This document shows positions 32,698 through 40,324 of a stretch of 64,000 bases of DNA, piece by piece (positions within the stretch are counted from its first letter, which is position 1; the number at the start of each line of letters is the position of its first letter). The translations under genes were made by a program, and so were the position numbers. The DNA is taken from positions 372,001-436,000 of the forward strand of contig NZ_LT598653.1 of the NCBI RefSeq assembly GCF_900078365.1, read 5' to 3'. Under the pieces are notes generated by a model. The model was not told where the DNA came from and ran no database searches. It saw nothing but the letters and a program-made list of their open reading frames with translations. Source of the DNA: an uncultured Sphingopyxis sp. Lineage in GTDB: Bacteria > Pseudomonadota > Alphaproteobacteria > Sphingomonadales > Sphingomonadaceae.

Positions 32698-33204
32698 CTA
32701 TCTGTACCGGAACGCGGGAGGGCAGGCGGGATAGCGGCGCTTGCTGTTGCGGACGGGCTGAAATCCGGGGACGCACCGGTTCATGTCGGGCGAAATCGCG
32801 GCGCTGAACCGGCGATCCGACTGGAACACCCAGAAGTTCAGAAATCGGTCCTTGGGCGGGTTGAAGAAGATGTAATTGCGGATCGTCCTGGCATCGCCAT
32901 AGTTTTGTCCCGCCTCCAGAACGATTCCGCCCTTGTCGCCCACGCGCTGCGCATAATCCGCGGTCTGGCTGGCGAGCATGACGCTGACTTCCCGCCCGCA
33001 CTTGTTGACCAGCCGGAAATAGACGAGTTGCCTTTCCGGGCTGCTGGGCGAGGGTTTCGCAAGTGTTTGATGGCTCCACTCGACGCAGCCCTTCGCGCGT
33101 CCGCCGCTTTCGACGGTCATCGCCGTTCCGGCCTGCTGCGCCATTGCCGGAGAGGCGAATGCCAGCCCCAGCATCGCGAAAGCCAGGAGCGGGGCGCGCC
33201 TCAT
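32698..33204 (-). CDS. Secreted protein, unknown function
   Basis: A 168-residue protein with a Sec signal peptide (APLLAFAMLGLAFASPAMA). The mature part has four cysteines (GCVEW, NKCG, NRCVP and YPACPP) that could form two disulfides and a beta-rich middle (VYFRLVNKCGREVSVMLAS). I do not recognise it. Its ATG overlaps the stop of the upstream lipoprotein gene (ATGA), and the next gene codes for a thioredoxin-fold protein, which might act on its disulfides (inference). Confidence 0.7.
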   Translation of the reverse strand: MRRAPLLAFAMLGLAFASPAMAQQAGTAMTVESGGRAKGCVEWSHQTLAKPSPSSPERQLVYFRLVNKCGREVSVMLASQTADYAQRVGDKGGIVLEAGQNYGDARTIRNYIFFNPPKDRFLNFWVFQSDRRFSAAISPDMNRCVPGFQPVRNSKRRYPACPPAFRYR

Positions 33205-33926
33205 GGCGTCACCGTGACGGTTTCGCGGTCGATGCGGCTATATTCCGAGGGCTCGATGTCAAAGCCGACGATGTCGCCCTCGATCGTGCCGCCGTTGCCG
33301 CTGGGCCGCGAAGCGACGAGGCGGACGCGTATGGCGAGGCGGAGATTGCCGAGCCAGCTGTCGGCTTTCAGCGCCGCCGCCTTGTCGGCGTTCATTTTCC
33401 AGACGCGCGCCTTGTCCGCGTTGCGGAATTTGACCGCGATCCGCATCGACCCGTCATGGAACGGAAAAAAGGCGTCGGGCGCGAACGCGCCGAGCGGAAT
33501 GCCTCCGAGCGATGCGTCGAAAGCTTGCGGGTCGGCGCGCGTGCGCAGCGTCACGCAGCGGATATCCTTCACCGCATTCCATTGGGCATCGACTTGCGCA
33601 TTGGCGCGTTTCCAGGCCTCTTCGGCGCCCAGCGAGCGATCGATACCGGCGAGGGCTTCGTCCGCCCATTTCTCGCGCGGGGGCGCGAGTCCGGTCATCG
33701 CATAATAGACGATGGCCCAGTCGCGATCGGTGAGACTGTCGGTGTAATTGTCGCAGGTGGCGGGCGCCGCCGCGGCGGCGGGCGGTGCCGCTGCGGGGGA
33801 TGGCGAAGTGGCGGACCCCGCGGGCACATTCGCGGCGTTGCTTTCCGCCGCCTGTTGGTCGCCGCAGCCGGCGATCGAAAAAGCGAGCGACACGCCCAGC
33901 GCGGCGGACAGGAAACGATGGCGCAT
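33201..33926 (-). CDS. Lipoprotein, unknown function
   Basis: A 241-residue lipoprotein (FLSAALGVSLAFSIAGC, lipid-modified Cys21). After a Pro/Ala/Ser-rich linker comes a folded region with CDNYTDSLTDRDWAIVYYAMTG, then FFPFHDGSMRIAVKFRNADKARVWKM and a beta-rich C-terminus. Two cysteines remain in the mature domain (the CDNY cysteine and IRCVTL). I do not recognise the family with confidence. The ATG overlaps the stop of the upstream lipoprotein gene by one base, so the genes are coupled. Confidence 0.7.
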   Translation of the reverse strand: MRHRFLSAALGVSLAFSIAGCGDQQAAESNAANVPAGSATSPSPAAAPPAAAAAPATCDNYTDSLTDRDWAIVYYAMTGLAPPREKWADEALAGIDRSLGAEEAWKRANAQVDAQWNAVKDIRCVTLRTRADPQAFDASLGGIPLGAFAPDAFFPFHDGSMRIAVKFRNADKARVWKMNADKAAALKADSWLGNLRLAIRVRLVASRPSGNGGTIEGDIVGFDIEPSEYSRIDRETVTVTP

Positions 33927-34846
33927 CAGAATTTCCCCCCTTCGTTGGCGCCGGCGTCGGCCGCCTGCGACGCGCGATAGGCGTCACGCTCGCGGGGGAA
34001 GCGATTGACTTCATAATCATAATAGCGGGCGGCATCGATCATCGCGACGCGGACCGCTTGCGACAGCTGCGGATTGCCATAGGCGGGATCGATCTGCGCC
34101 ACGATGGTCAAACCGCAATCGGGGCGCCAGTTCATCTGGGTGCCGTGGATCGAAATTCCCGCGCTGCATGAACGAAGCCTGTCGCGATCATATTCGGGGA
34201 GCGGCTTATCGTCGGGACCAAACAGCCAGAACAGCTGACCGCGGTCTCCCACCAAGGTGGGCTTGCCATATTTCTTCTCGAGCGCCGCCTGCTGCGATGC
34301 GACGGTCGGCTCGCCGCCCTTGGCGAAGGGTTGCACAAGCCAGAGCGCATAGAGTTTTTCCTGCCCCGGCATGCCGTCGGCGTAAAGGCTCCACTCGGCA
34401 TCGACCTGATCGAGGCGGTTTCGCGGGTTGTAGTTGAGAACGTCGGTCGAACTCCACCGGGCCTGATGGCGGCCGGTCGCGATCCTTGCAAAGTTCCGGA
34501 TGTCGAGGCCGGCCTGGTCGCGCGACAATCGCGGGCCGTCGCCTTCGAGGAGGATGCTGTCGGCTTCCTCACCCTCGGGACACTGGACAAAGCGGATCGC
34601 GGTGTCGAGCGGCACGCCGAGGCGAAGCCCTCTCAGATCATCGACCGGGCCACCTTCGGGCCGTGGCGGCATCGCGATGCCGCCGCAGTCGACCTCGACC
34701 TTCTTGCCATAATAGGTCATCGCGCCCGACGGGCCTTCCCCCGCGGCGAGGTCGCGGGTCTCGGAGGGCTTCTCCGCTGCCGGCCCTCCGCAACCGGTGA
34801 GCATGAGGAAGGCCGCGCCGGCCAGCGATGTCGTGCCATATTTCAT
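33926..34846 (-). CDS. Lipoprotein, unknown function
   Basis: A 306-residue lipoprotein (MKYGTTSLAGAAFLMLTGC, lipid-modified Cys19). The mature part contains RGLRLGVPLDTAIRFVQC, DAEWSLYADGMPGQEKLYALW and AALEKKYGKPTLVGDRGQLFWLFG. The last segment, with a long helix leading to a strand, resembles small periplasmic domains that sense or bind, but no family is clear. Cysteines at VDCGG, VQCPE, RSCSAG and PDCGL suggest two disulfides. It starts four bases after the cold-shock/membrane gene and is coupled to the next lipoprotein gene. Confidence 0.7.
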   Translation of the reverse strand: MKYGTTSLAGAAFLMLTGCGGPAAEKPSETRDLAAGEGPSGAMTYYGKKVEVDCGGIAMPPRPEGGPVDDLRGLRLGVPLDTAIRFVQCPEGEEADSILLEGDGPRLSRDQAGLDIRNFARIATGRHQARWSSTDVLNYNPRNRLDQVDAEWSLYADGMPGQEKLYALWLVQPFAKGGEPTVASQQAALEKKYGKPTLVGDRGQLFWLFGPDDKPLPEYDRDRLRSCSAGISIHGTQMNWRPDCGLTIVAQIDPAYGNPQLSQAVRVAMIDAARYYDYEVNRFPRERDAYRASQAADAGANEGGKF

Positions 34847-34850
34847 CGTT

Positions 34851-35603
34851 TCAATCCTTGGCTAGCGGGTTGCGGAGTTTGCCGAGACCGGCGGCGATCA
34901 ACGCTGCGCCGACGAGGAAAAGCAGCCAGGTGCCCAGTCCGAGACTGACGCCCGCCGCCATCCGTTCGCGCGCGAAGTCGGGAACCATCGACAGGATCGC
35001 CGAGCGAAGCATGACGACGAGCAGGGCGGCGAGGATCGATGCCGCGCCCGCTGCCAGCATGGGCAGGCGTTCGGCCTTTCCCGACCAGGCGGACCATATC
35101 AGCCAAAGTGCCGCGAGCGGCGCGGCGAAGCGCAGGATGAGCAGGGTATGGATCGTATCGAAACCGGATTTGCCGCCGCCCAGCATTTCCTGCGCCGCCG
35201 CGACCCGGCCGAGATCGTCCATCGCATTGCCCAGCCCGATCAGCGTCGCGCTTTGCACCGGCGATGCGAGAGCGGGAAGGAAGCAGCCGAGAAGAAGGAT
35301 GAGGGCGAGAGGGACGGCAAGCGATTTCGTGAACAGCGAGGCGATCCGGGCGCCCTGCTCCGATTCCGCGAGACCGCCAAGGTCGGCTCCGATCGTTCCG
35401 AGCGCCGCCAGAGCGGCCCCGCTTATCGGATAGATTTCGCGCGCCGCGCCGCCCTCGCTTTCGAAGTCCACCGTCATGCCGGGCGCGGGCGGCTTCTCGC
35501 CGCCCCGCCAGTCGGCCCGTTCGAACTTGTGGCGCGTGCCGTCTTCGGCGCTTATGGCGCCGCTGCCGGTGGCTTCGTCGAACCCCAGAATTTTTCCCTT
35601 CAT
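34851..35603 (-). CDS. Cold-shock-like domain fused to a four-helix membrane region
   Basis: A 250-residue protein. Residues 1-60 (KGKILGFDEATGSGAISAEDGTRHKFERADW, then PGMTVDFES) read as a cold-shock/S1-like OB fold, although the RNP1 aromatic residues are not typical. About four transmembrane segments follow from residue 90 on (LAVPLALILLLGCFLPALA, IHTLLILRFAAPLAALWLIW, MLAAGAASILAALLVVML, GTWLLFLVGAALIAAGL). ATG 35603 lies nine bases after GGAGGA; the ATG at 35612 is too close to it. It is the first gene of the five-gene operon. The role is unknown. Confidence 0.75.
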   Translation of the reverse strand: MKGKILGFDEATGSGAISAEDGTRHKFERADWRGGEKPPAPGMTVDFESEGGAAREIYPISGAALAALGTIGADLGGLAESEQGARIASLFTKSLAVPLALILLLGCFLPALASPVQSATLIGLGNAMDDLGRVAAAQEMLGGGKSGFDTIHTLLILRFAAPLAALWLIWSAWSGKAERLPMLAAGAASILAALLVVMLRSAILSMVPDFARERMAAGVSLGLGTWLLFLVGAALIAAGLGKLRNPLAKD

Positions 35604-35972
35604 GTGCCGCATTCCTCCCCCGGGCCGGCTGCGGCGTGCGGGCGATATCCCGACGAACCGCGGCCGTTTGCCTAAAGCGGAAGCATCGGCGATGCGGTGC
35701 CTCCCAGGCCGAGAGAGCTATTCCGGCGCCTGCTCGAAGTCCTGAACCCGCTCTAAAGAATTTCTAAAGCTTGGCGGACAGGGGGTGGAATGACGCGATC
35801 CGGCCCGCCTCGCCGGCGGCGCGCTGTCGCAGTGGACGCATTCGAATTTCATGGGCGATGTTGTCCGGCGGGTCGGAGGCCGGAACAGCCGTCCGGAATT
35901 GCGCCGGGCCTTTGCGAATGGCGGCGCCCTATCCCGATGCGAGCTTGAATCGCAGGTCCGGGCGCCCGTTGA
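35604..35972. other. Intergenic region with a TCTAAAG direct repeat
   Basis: No gene is supported in these 369 bases. TCTAAAG occurs at 35752-35758 and again at 35763-35769, an 11-base period (one helical turn) typical of sites for tandem-binding response regulators. It lies about 150 bases before the cold-shock/membrane gene and could be its control site. Confidence 0.4.
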
Positions 35973-36239
35973 TCATTTGAGTTCGAAGAGCGTCGGCTCT
36001 TCGGGGGACGGGGTTTCGATGACCAGCAGGCCAAGGTGCATCGCCTGGGTGATCAGGTGCGCGCGGTTGCGGGCGTTCAGTTTCAGCCGCACATTTTCGA
36101 TATGCCGTTCGACCGTGCGCGGGGCGATATTGATCTCGAGCGCGATCTGCTTGGCTGAGCAGCCGACAGCCACCAATTCCAGTATCTGATGCTCGCGAAA
36201 GGTCAAATGCGGTTCGACGTTCAAGGCATTATGATGCAC
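35973..36239 (-). CDS. Stand-alone LuxR-type DNA-binding protein
   Basis: An 88-residue protein that is almost only a LuxR/GerE helix-turn-helix: LTFREHQILELVAVGCSAKQIALEINIAPRTVERHIENVRLKLNARNRAHL. There is no receiver or ligand domain. I chose GTG 36239 because AGGGGA lies eight bases before it; the frame is open to 36320 with another GTG. It faces away from the Crp/Fnr-type gene across an AT-rich region. It may regulate the exported-protein operon to its left or the fibre-like locus to its right. Confidence 0.78.
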   Translation of the reverse strand: MHHNALNVEPHLTFREHQILELVAVGCSAKQIALEINIAPRTVERHIENVRLKLNARNRAHLITQAMHLGLLVIETPSPEEPTLFELK

Positions 36240-36599
36240 GGTGCAATTCCCCTGACACCCAAGGCGTGGACTCTTTGCGACCGACGAGCATCTTTTGCGC
36301 GGGCTAAAGCCGCCACCCACCTGCTCTGGCGGGAAGCATATCCCTTTGCGCGCTGTTTAGCAATTAACCTAAGTCAATTAAGCATAGCGCGGCATCTGTT
36401 GTGCCAATACAGCTATGATGCTGAAATCAAATTGTATTTTTCCAGAAAATGCTAAGGAAATATACGTAAGTGATTTATCTAGGCCATTCCTACACACGAA
36501 TTCCTAGGTCTTTCCCCGGATGGATTCACAGCCCGCAAAGGCAGATGAGACTCGCAAACGGGGTCGCCGCAAAAACCAATTCGAGATTGGAGACGTGGC
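36240..36599. promoter_or_regulatory. AT-rich divergent promoter region
   Basis: Bases 36361-36480 have a GC content of only about 34% by my count, against well over 60% for flanking genes. The stretch separates the divergent LuxR-type and Crp/Fnr-type genes. It contains CAATTAACCTAAGTCAATTA, which looks like a degenerate palindrome. Such AT-rich patches are typical of silenced or strongly controlled promoters. Confidence 0.5.
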
Positions 36600-37280
36600 G
36601 TGCAAGGTCTGTCGGCAGAAGTTGAGCGGGGGGTAGTTCCGCAGGACACCATCCTGAAATTCCGTAAAGGCGAAATCATATTTTCGCAGGGCGATCCGGG
36701 GGATTGCTGGTTCGAAGTCATATCCGGCACCGTTCGAACCTGTCATTTTCACATTGACGGTCATCGCCAGCTGACGGGCTTTTTCTATCAGGGCGACGTG
36801 TTCGGCGTCGAATATGGCGCGCGCGATTCGGCGGCCGAAGCCGTGACGAACGCCGTGCTGGCGCGCCGTCCCGCGTCGAACGGGGGGAGCGATGCGCCTG
36901 GGCAGAACCGCGCTCTCGAGCGCGCGCTCGACAGCGCGAACCAGTGCATCTTCCTGCTCGGCCGCCGCAATGCGAACGAACGCGTCGCGGCCTTTCTGCT
37001 GATGGCGGCGAAGCGATTGTCGGCGATCGGCAGCGTTCCCCTGCCGATGACGCGCGGCGACATCGCCGACCATCTGGGGCTGACGATCCATACCGTGAGC
37101 CGTACCATATCGGGCTTCGTCCGTCAGGGCCTGATCGAGCTCGACGGACCGCAGTCGTGCCGGTTGCTCGATCCGGGCGGGCTGCGCGCCATCGCCGGCG
37201 AAGAGGCGGAGGTGGCGATCGACAGGATGGGCGCGGTGCGGATGCGGCGAGCCTTCGCCGGGCAGGAGCTGGGGGCATGA
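36600..37280 (+). CDS. Crp/Fnr-family regulator (FixK-like)
   Basis: A 226-residue regulator with an N-terminal cyclic-nucleotide-like beta roll (FRKGEIIFSQGDPGDCWFEVISGTVRTCHF), a long dimerisation helix and a C-terminal winged helix (MTRGDIADHLGLTIHTVSRTISGFVRQGLIEL). The Cys cluster of Fnr is absent, as in FixK. The recognition helix HTVSRT lacks the glutamate of classical FNR/CRP sites, so its site may differ. GTG 36600 has GGAGA seven bases upstream. Its stop overlaps the ATG of the beta-barrel gene (ATGA), so regulator and secretin-like protein are made together. Confidence 0.87.
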   Translation: MQGLSAEVERGVVPQDTILKFRKGEIIFSQGDPGDCWFEVISGTVRTCHFHIDGHRQLTGFFYQGDVFGVEYGARDSAAEAVTNAVLARRPASNGGSDAPGQNRALERALDSANQCIFLLGRRNANERVAAFLLMAAKRLSAIGSVPLPMTRGDIADHLGLTIHTVSRTISGFVRQGLIELDGPQSCRLLDPGGLRAIAGEEAEVAIDRMGAVRMRRAFAGQELGA

Positions 37281-38716
37281 GCATCGTGTCGGCTCCGTCC
37301 GCACTGCGCCATCTGGGCGTGGCGGCCGTCGGCTTTTCGGCCGTCTTCATGCCCGCGCAGGCTCAGGCGCGCGGGGCCCCGGCGCTCGAATGCCTTTGCG
37401 AGACGCTGCCGTTCCTTGATGTCGCGCCGACCTGGCGCGCCGCCGCGCCGCCGCCCGCAGGCGCCGCCGAGGGCCAGCCCGCCGCAAGCGCCGAGAGCGA
37501 GATCGACGCGCAGCGCCGGATCATCGCCGAGCAGCGCGCGCTGATCGACCGGCAGAGCGCGATGATCGCCGAGCAGGGAGAGCAGATCGCGAAGTTGCAG
37601 CAACAGATCGTGACCCAGCAGGCACAGGTCGACCGGCTGTCCTCTTTCGCGCTGGCCGAAGCGCCGCTCGACATCTTCCGCGGCACGGGCCTGGGAGGAC
37701 AGGGGGTCGGGCCGGGGCCTGCGCTTCCCGGCCCCGGCAGCGATGCCGTCGCGCTGCCCGACGCGCCGGTCGGCGAAGCGCCGCCGCCCGAAGAGCCCCC
37801 CGAGCAGCGCGTCGCCGCGGTTCCCGAAGGACAGGGGGTGCTGACGCGCGCCGGCGAGCTTTTCTTCGAACCCTCGTTCGAATATACGCGCTCGTCGACC
37901 AACCGTCTCGTGTTCCGCGGGATCGAGCTGATCCCCGGCATCCAGATCGGGCTGATCGAGGCGACCGACGCCGATCGCGACACGCTCGTCGGCACCGCGT
38001 CGCTGCGTTACGGGATCACCGACCGGCTCGAAGCCGAAGTGCGCTTGCCCTATCTCTATCGCAACGACCGGATCGAGGTCGTCCAGCAGCGCGACGAGGG
38101 CATCGTCCGGCAGATCGCGCTGCGCGAGGACGGCTTCGGCGACGCCGAATTCTCGCTTCGCTATCAATTCAACCGGCCGGTCGGGCAAAAGCCGATCTTC
38201 GTCGGAACGCTGCGCGTCAAATCGGACACCGGCAAGGGGCCGTTCGAGATCGGCTATGACGAATTCGGCGTCGCGACGGGGCTCGCCACCGGATCGGGAT
38301 TCTGGGCAGTCCAGCCGGGGCTCAACTTCCTGATGCCGTCGGATCCGGCGGTCCTCTATGGCGGCGTCGCCTATCTCTATCACATCCCGCGCGACGTGAA
38401 CGAAATGGTCGGCGACGTGCTGATCGGGCGCGTCGATCCGGGCGATGCGGTGTCGGCGAACATCGGCTTCGGCTTCGCGCTCAACCCGCGCTTTTCCTTT
38501 TCGCTCGGCTATCGCCACAATTATATCTTCCCGACGGAAACCGAAATCGGCGATACGTTTCAGAAATCCAACTATCTCCACGTCGGCTCGCTCAATTTCG
38601 GTATGTCGTACCGGCTGACCCAGCGCGACGTGCTCAACCTCGGCTTCGAAATCGGGGTGACCGAGGATGCGCCCGACGTGTCGATCACGCTGCGCATGCC
38701 GTTCGGCGGCAAATAA
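37277..38716 (+). CDS. Outer-membrane beta-barrel with N-terminal coiled coil, FapF-like
   Basis: A 479-residue exported protein. A Sec signal ends near AQAQA (residue 34). Residues about 72-118 form a coiled coil (EIDAQRRIIAEQRALIDRQSAMIAEQGEQI, heptad-like with Gln), followed by a Pro/Gly/Glu-rich linker to residue 185. The last 280 residues alternate hydrophobic and polar residues and look like about 12 beta strands (FFEPSFEYTRSST, LEAEVRLPYLYR, RFSFSLGYRHNYIF), ending SITLRMPFGGK. Coiled coil plus linker plus 12-stranded barrel is the plan of FapF, the amyloid exporter of Pseudomonas. The facing operon encodes a C39 peptidase, as Fap loci do. Start overlaps the Crp-like gene stop. Confidence 0.75.
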   Translation: MSIVSAPSALRHLGVAAVGFSAVFMPAQAQARGAPALECLCETLPFLDVAPTWRAAAPPPAGAAEGQPAASAESEIDAQRRIIAEQRALIDRQSAMIAEQGEQIAKLQQQIVTQQAQVDRLSSFALAEAPLDIFRGTGLGGQGVGPGPALPGPGSDAVALPDAPVGEAPPPEEPPEQRVAAVPEGQGVLTRAGELFFEPSFEYTRSSTNRLVFRGIELIPGIQIGLIEATDADRDTLVGTASLRYGITDRLEAEVRLPYLYRNDRIEVVQQRDEGIVRQIALREDGFGDAEFSLRYQFNRPVGQKPIFVGTLRVKSDTGKGPFEIGYDEFGVATGLATGSGFWAVQPGLNFLMPSDPAVLYGGVAYLYHIPRDVNEMVGDVLIGRVDPGDAVSANIGFGFALNPRFSFSLGYRHNYIFPTETEIGDTFQKSNYLHVGSLNFGMSYRLTQRDVLNLGFEIGVTEDAPDVSITLRMPFGGK

Positions 38717-38749
38717 GCCCTTACGGAACAGGATCACCCCTATTTGAAT

Positions 38750-38874
38750 CGTCATCCCGGCCCTTCGACTGCCTTGCAGGCGCTCAGGATAAACTTCCGC
38801 CAAAGGCGGAAGGCCGGAATCTCACCCTCTCGGCCTGACGCATCGGCGAGATCCCGGTCTTCGCCGGGATGACG
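38750..38874. repeat. R1 palindrome interrupted by a 50-base insert
   Basis: GTCATCCCGG at the left and GGCGAGATCCCGGTCTTCGC with CGGGATGAC at the right are R1 arms. The left arm is split by about 50 bases (CCCTTCGACTGCCTTGCAGG and on) that resemble an R6-type piece. The element lies after the beta-barrel gene. Confidence 0.65.
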
Positions 38875-38924
38875 AAATGAGAAGATCTGGTGTGTCAACC
38901 CGATCGGGTTTAGCCCGGCAGACC

Positions 38925-38955
38925 TTGAAAGAAGCCCCGCCGATGAGGGCGGGGC
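38925..38955 (-). terminator. Terminator of the substrate/C39 operon
   Basis: GCCCCGCC (38934-38941) pairs with GGCGGGGC (38948-38955). Read on the minus strand the stem is followed by TTCTTTC. It lies about 50 bases past the stop of the last gene of that operon. Confidence 0.65.
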
Positions 38956-39007
38956 CAGGTGAACCGTCCCTGTCGAAACGGGGGCGGGGGGTCGTTCGGA
39001 ATCTTCC

Positions 39008-39586
39008 CTAATTCCCGAGCGCGCCGACGGTCTGGGCGCCCATCACGGCGCCGATCGAGTCGCTGAGCCGCGTCGTCGCGAGCGTGTCGCGGAAACCTTC
39101 ATAACCGCTGATGTCGAGCACGGCGTCGACCTGCTGGTTCAGCGAGACGTTGCTGGCGGTGTTGATCAGCACATTCTGGATCGCGTCGGTGCTTTGGATC
39201 AGCGCGGTCTGGCCGTTGTTGGCGAGGAACACCGTCTCGTCACCGACGCGCATCGAGATGCCGCCGCTGGTCAATATGCCGCCCTGGACCTGCGCCGCGT
39301 CGACTGCGGTCAGCGAGGGCGAGACGAAGCGTTCGATCGACTGCCCCTCGGGCGTCCAGCTGATGATCGTGCGCAGCGCCAGCTCGTCGTTGACGAAGCT
39401 GCGGATGTCGGCGCCGAAGGCGATCACCATGCCCTGAAAGGCGAAGCCGCCGCGCTGCGTGGCGAGCACCTCGTCGGGGACCGTCTGCGCGCTTGCCAGC
39501 GGATCGGCATCCTCGGGCTCGCTGGCCGCGAGGAGCACGGGCGCGAGGGCGAGCAGGAGGAGGCGTGGTGACATGGTCTTTCTCAT
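39008..39586 (-). CDS. Exported protein with double-glycine (TQRGG) leader, putative fibre component
   Basis: A 192-residue protein. The N-terminus is a Sec signal (MSPRLLLLALAPVLLAASEPE), then a short propeptide ending VLATQRGG (G46-G47), then a mature part of about 145 residues rich in Ser, Thr, Ala, Asn and Gln. The C-terminal region DAIQNVLINTASNVSLNQQV resembles NLLINTGAQVSAQ in the protein at 40325. No domain is recognised. Its ATG overlaps the stop of the C39 peptidase gene (ATGA), so peptidase and this protein are coupled. By context it is a substrate or minor subunit (FapE-, FapA- or FapB-like position), which is inference. Confidence 0.7.
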   Translation of the reverse strand: MRKTMSPRLLLLALAPVLLAASEPEDADPLASAQTVPDEVLATQRGGFAFQGMVIAFGADIRSFVNDELALRTIISWTPEGQSIERFVSPSLTAVDAAQVQGGILTSGGISMRVGDETVFLANNGQTALIQSTDAIQNVLINTASNVSLNQQVDAVLDISGYEGFRDTLATTRLSDSIGAVMGAQTVGALGN

Positions 39587-40308
39587 TTCACGGTGCCGAC
39601 GCGCACATCGAGCAGGATCTGCGGCGTCAGCTGATATTGGGGAGGGAGGTGGTTGGTGAGGTCGCCGGCCGAGACGTGGAGCGATCCGTCCTTTTCGAGC
39701 GGCGCCTGCGACCAGGGGCCCCAGTCGCCGGCGAGGTTGAACCGGGGGCGCTTCTCGCCGCCTTCGACGATCGCCAGCGCGATGCCGTTCCAGTGCTTGT
39801 CGAAATCCTCGAGCGAATATTCGTTGAGGCCGAGCACCGAATCGCCGGTGAGCACGCGGTCGCCGCGGATGCCCTTGATCACGACGAAATGCTTGAAGCC
39901 CTTGAGGTCCATCAGCACGATCGTCGGCCGCTTCACCTGCGTGAGTTGGTCGACGGTGAGCCGGAAGCCTTCGGCGCGAAAGCCGCGCGAAGCGAGATAG
40001 GTCTTCATGTCGAGCATCGAGAAGCCGACCTTGCGGATCGCTTCGCGGTCGCCCTTCTGCCACATCGCACGGAACGGCATCGTTTCCGAGGTCGGCAATC
40101 CATAATGATAGGTGAGCAGCGTCGCGAGCGCGGCCGAACCGCAGCTGAAATCATAACGCTGGCGAATGACCGACCGAAAGGGGATGTCCCACCAGGTCAT
40201 CACCTGAAGCTGGTAGGTGCCGCCGGTTTCGGGGCCCGTCAGCCGGACTTCGGCGGCGGCTGGCGCCGTCACGAGGGCGCACAGCACGCCCGCGATCAAG
40301 GCTCGCAT
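39583..40308 (-). CDS. Exported C39-family peptidase, FapD-like
   Basis: A 241-residue papain-like C39 peptidase with a Sec signal (RALIAGVLCALVTAPAAA), so it should act in the periplasm and not inside an ABC exporter. The catalytic set is visible: Q50 and C56 in RQRYDFSCGSA, the histidine in FKHFVVIKG and the aspartate in LTGDSVLG. C39 enzymes cut after double glycine; two neighbouring proteins carry such a site. FapD of Pseudomonas is the closest known parallel. ATG 40308 gives a clean signal peptide; the GTG at 40317 is an alternative. Confidence 0.87.
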   Translation of the reverse strand: MRALIAGVLCALVTAPAAAEVRLTGPETGGTYQLQVMTWWDIPFRSVIRQRYDFSCGSAALATLLTYHYGLPTSETMPFRAMWQKGDREAIRKVGFSMLDMKTYLASRGFRAEGFRLTVDQLTQVKRPTIVLMDLKGFKHFVVIKGIRGDRVLTGDSVLGLNEYSLEDFDKHWNGIALAIVEGGEKRPRFNLAGDWGPWSQAPLEKDGSLHVSAGDLTNHLPPQYQLTPQILLDVRVGTVK

Positions 40309-40324
40309 GGGGCGCACGGGGAAT

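Noticed and set aside
35771..35980. Plus-strand 69-codon frame MADRGWNDAIRP in the gap before the LuxR-type gene
   Set aside because: No ribosome binding site or domain is seen, and it ends over the LuxR-type gene's 3' end.
36520..36636. A 38-codon frame starting MDSQPAKADETRKRGRR, overlapping the Crp/Fnr-type gene start
   Set aside because: It has no clear ribosome binding site, ends inside the regulator gene in another frame and has no known match. It could be a leader peptide but nothing supports this.
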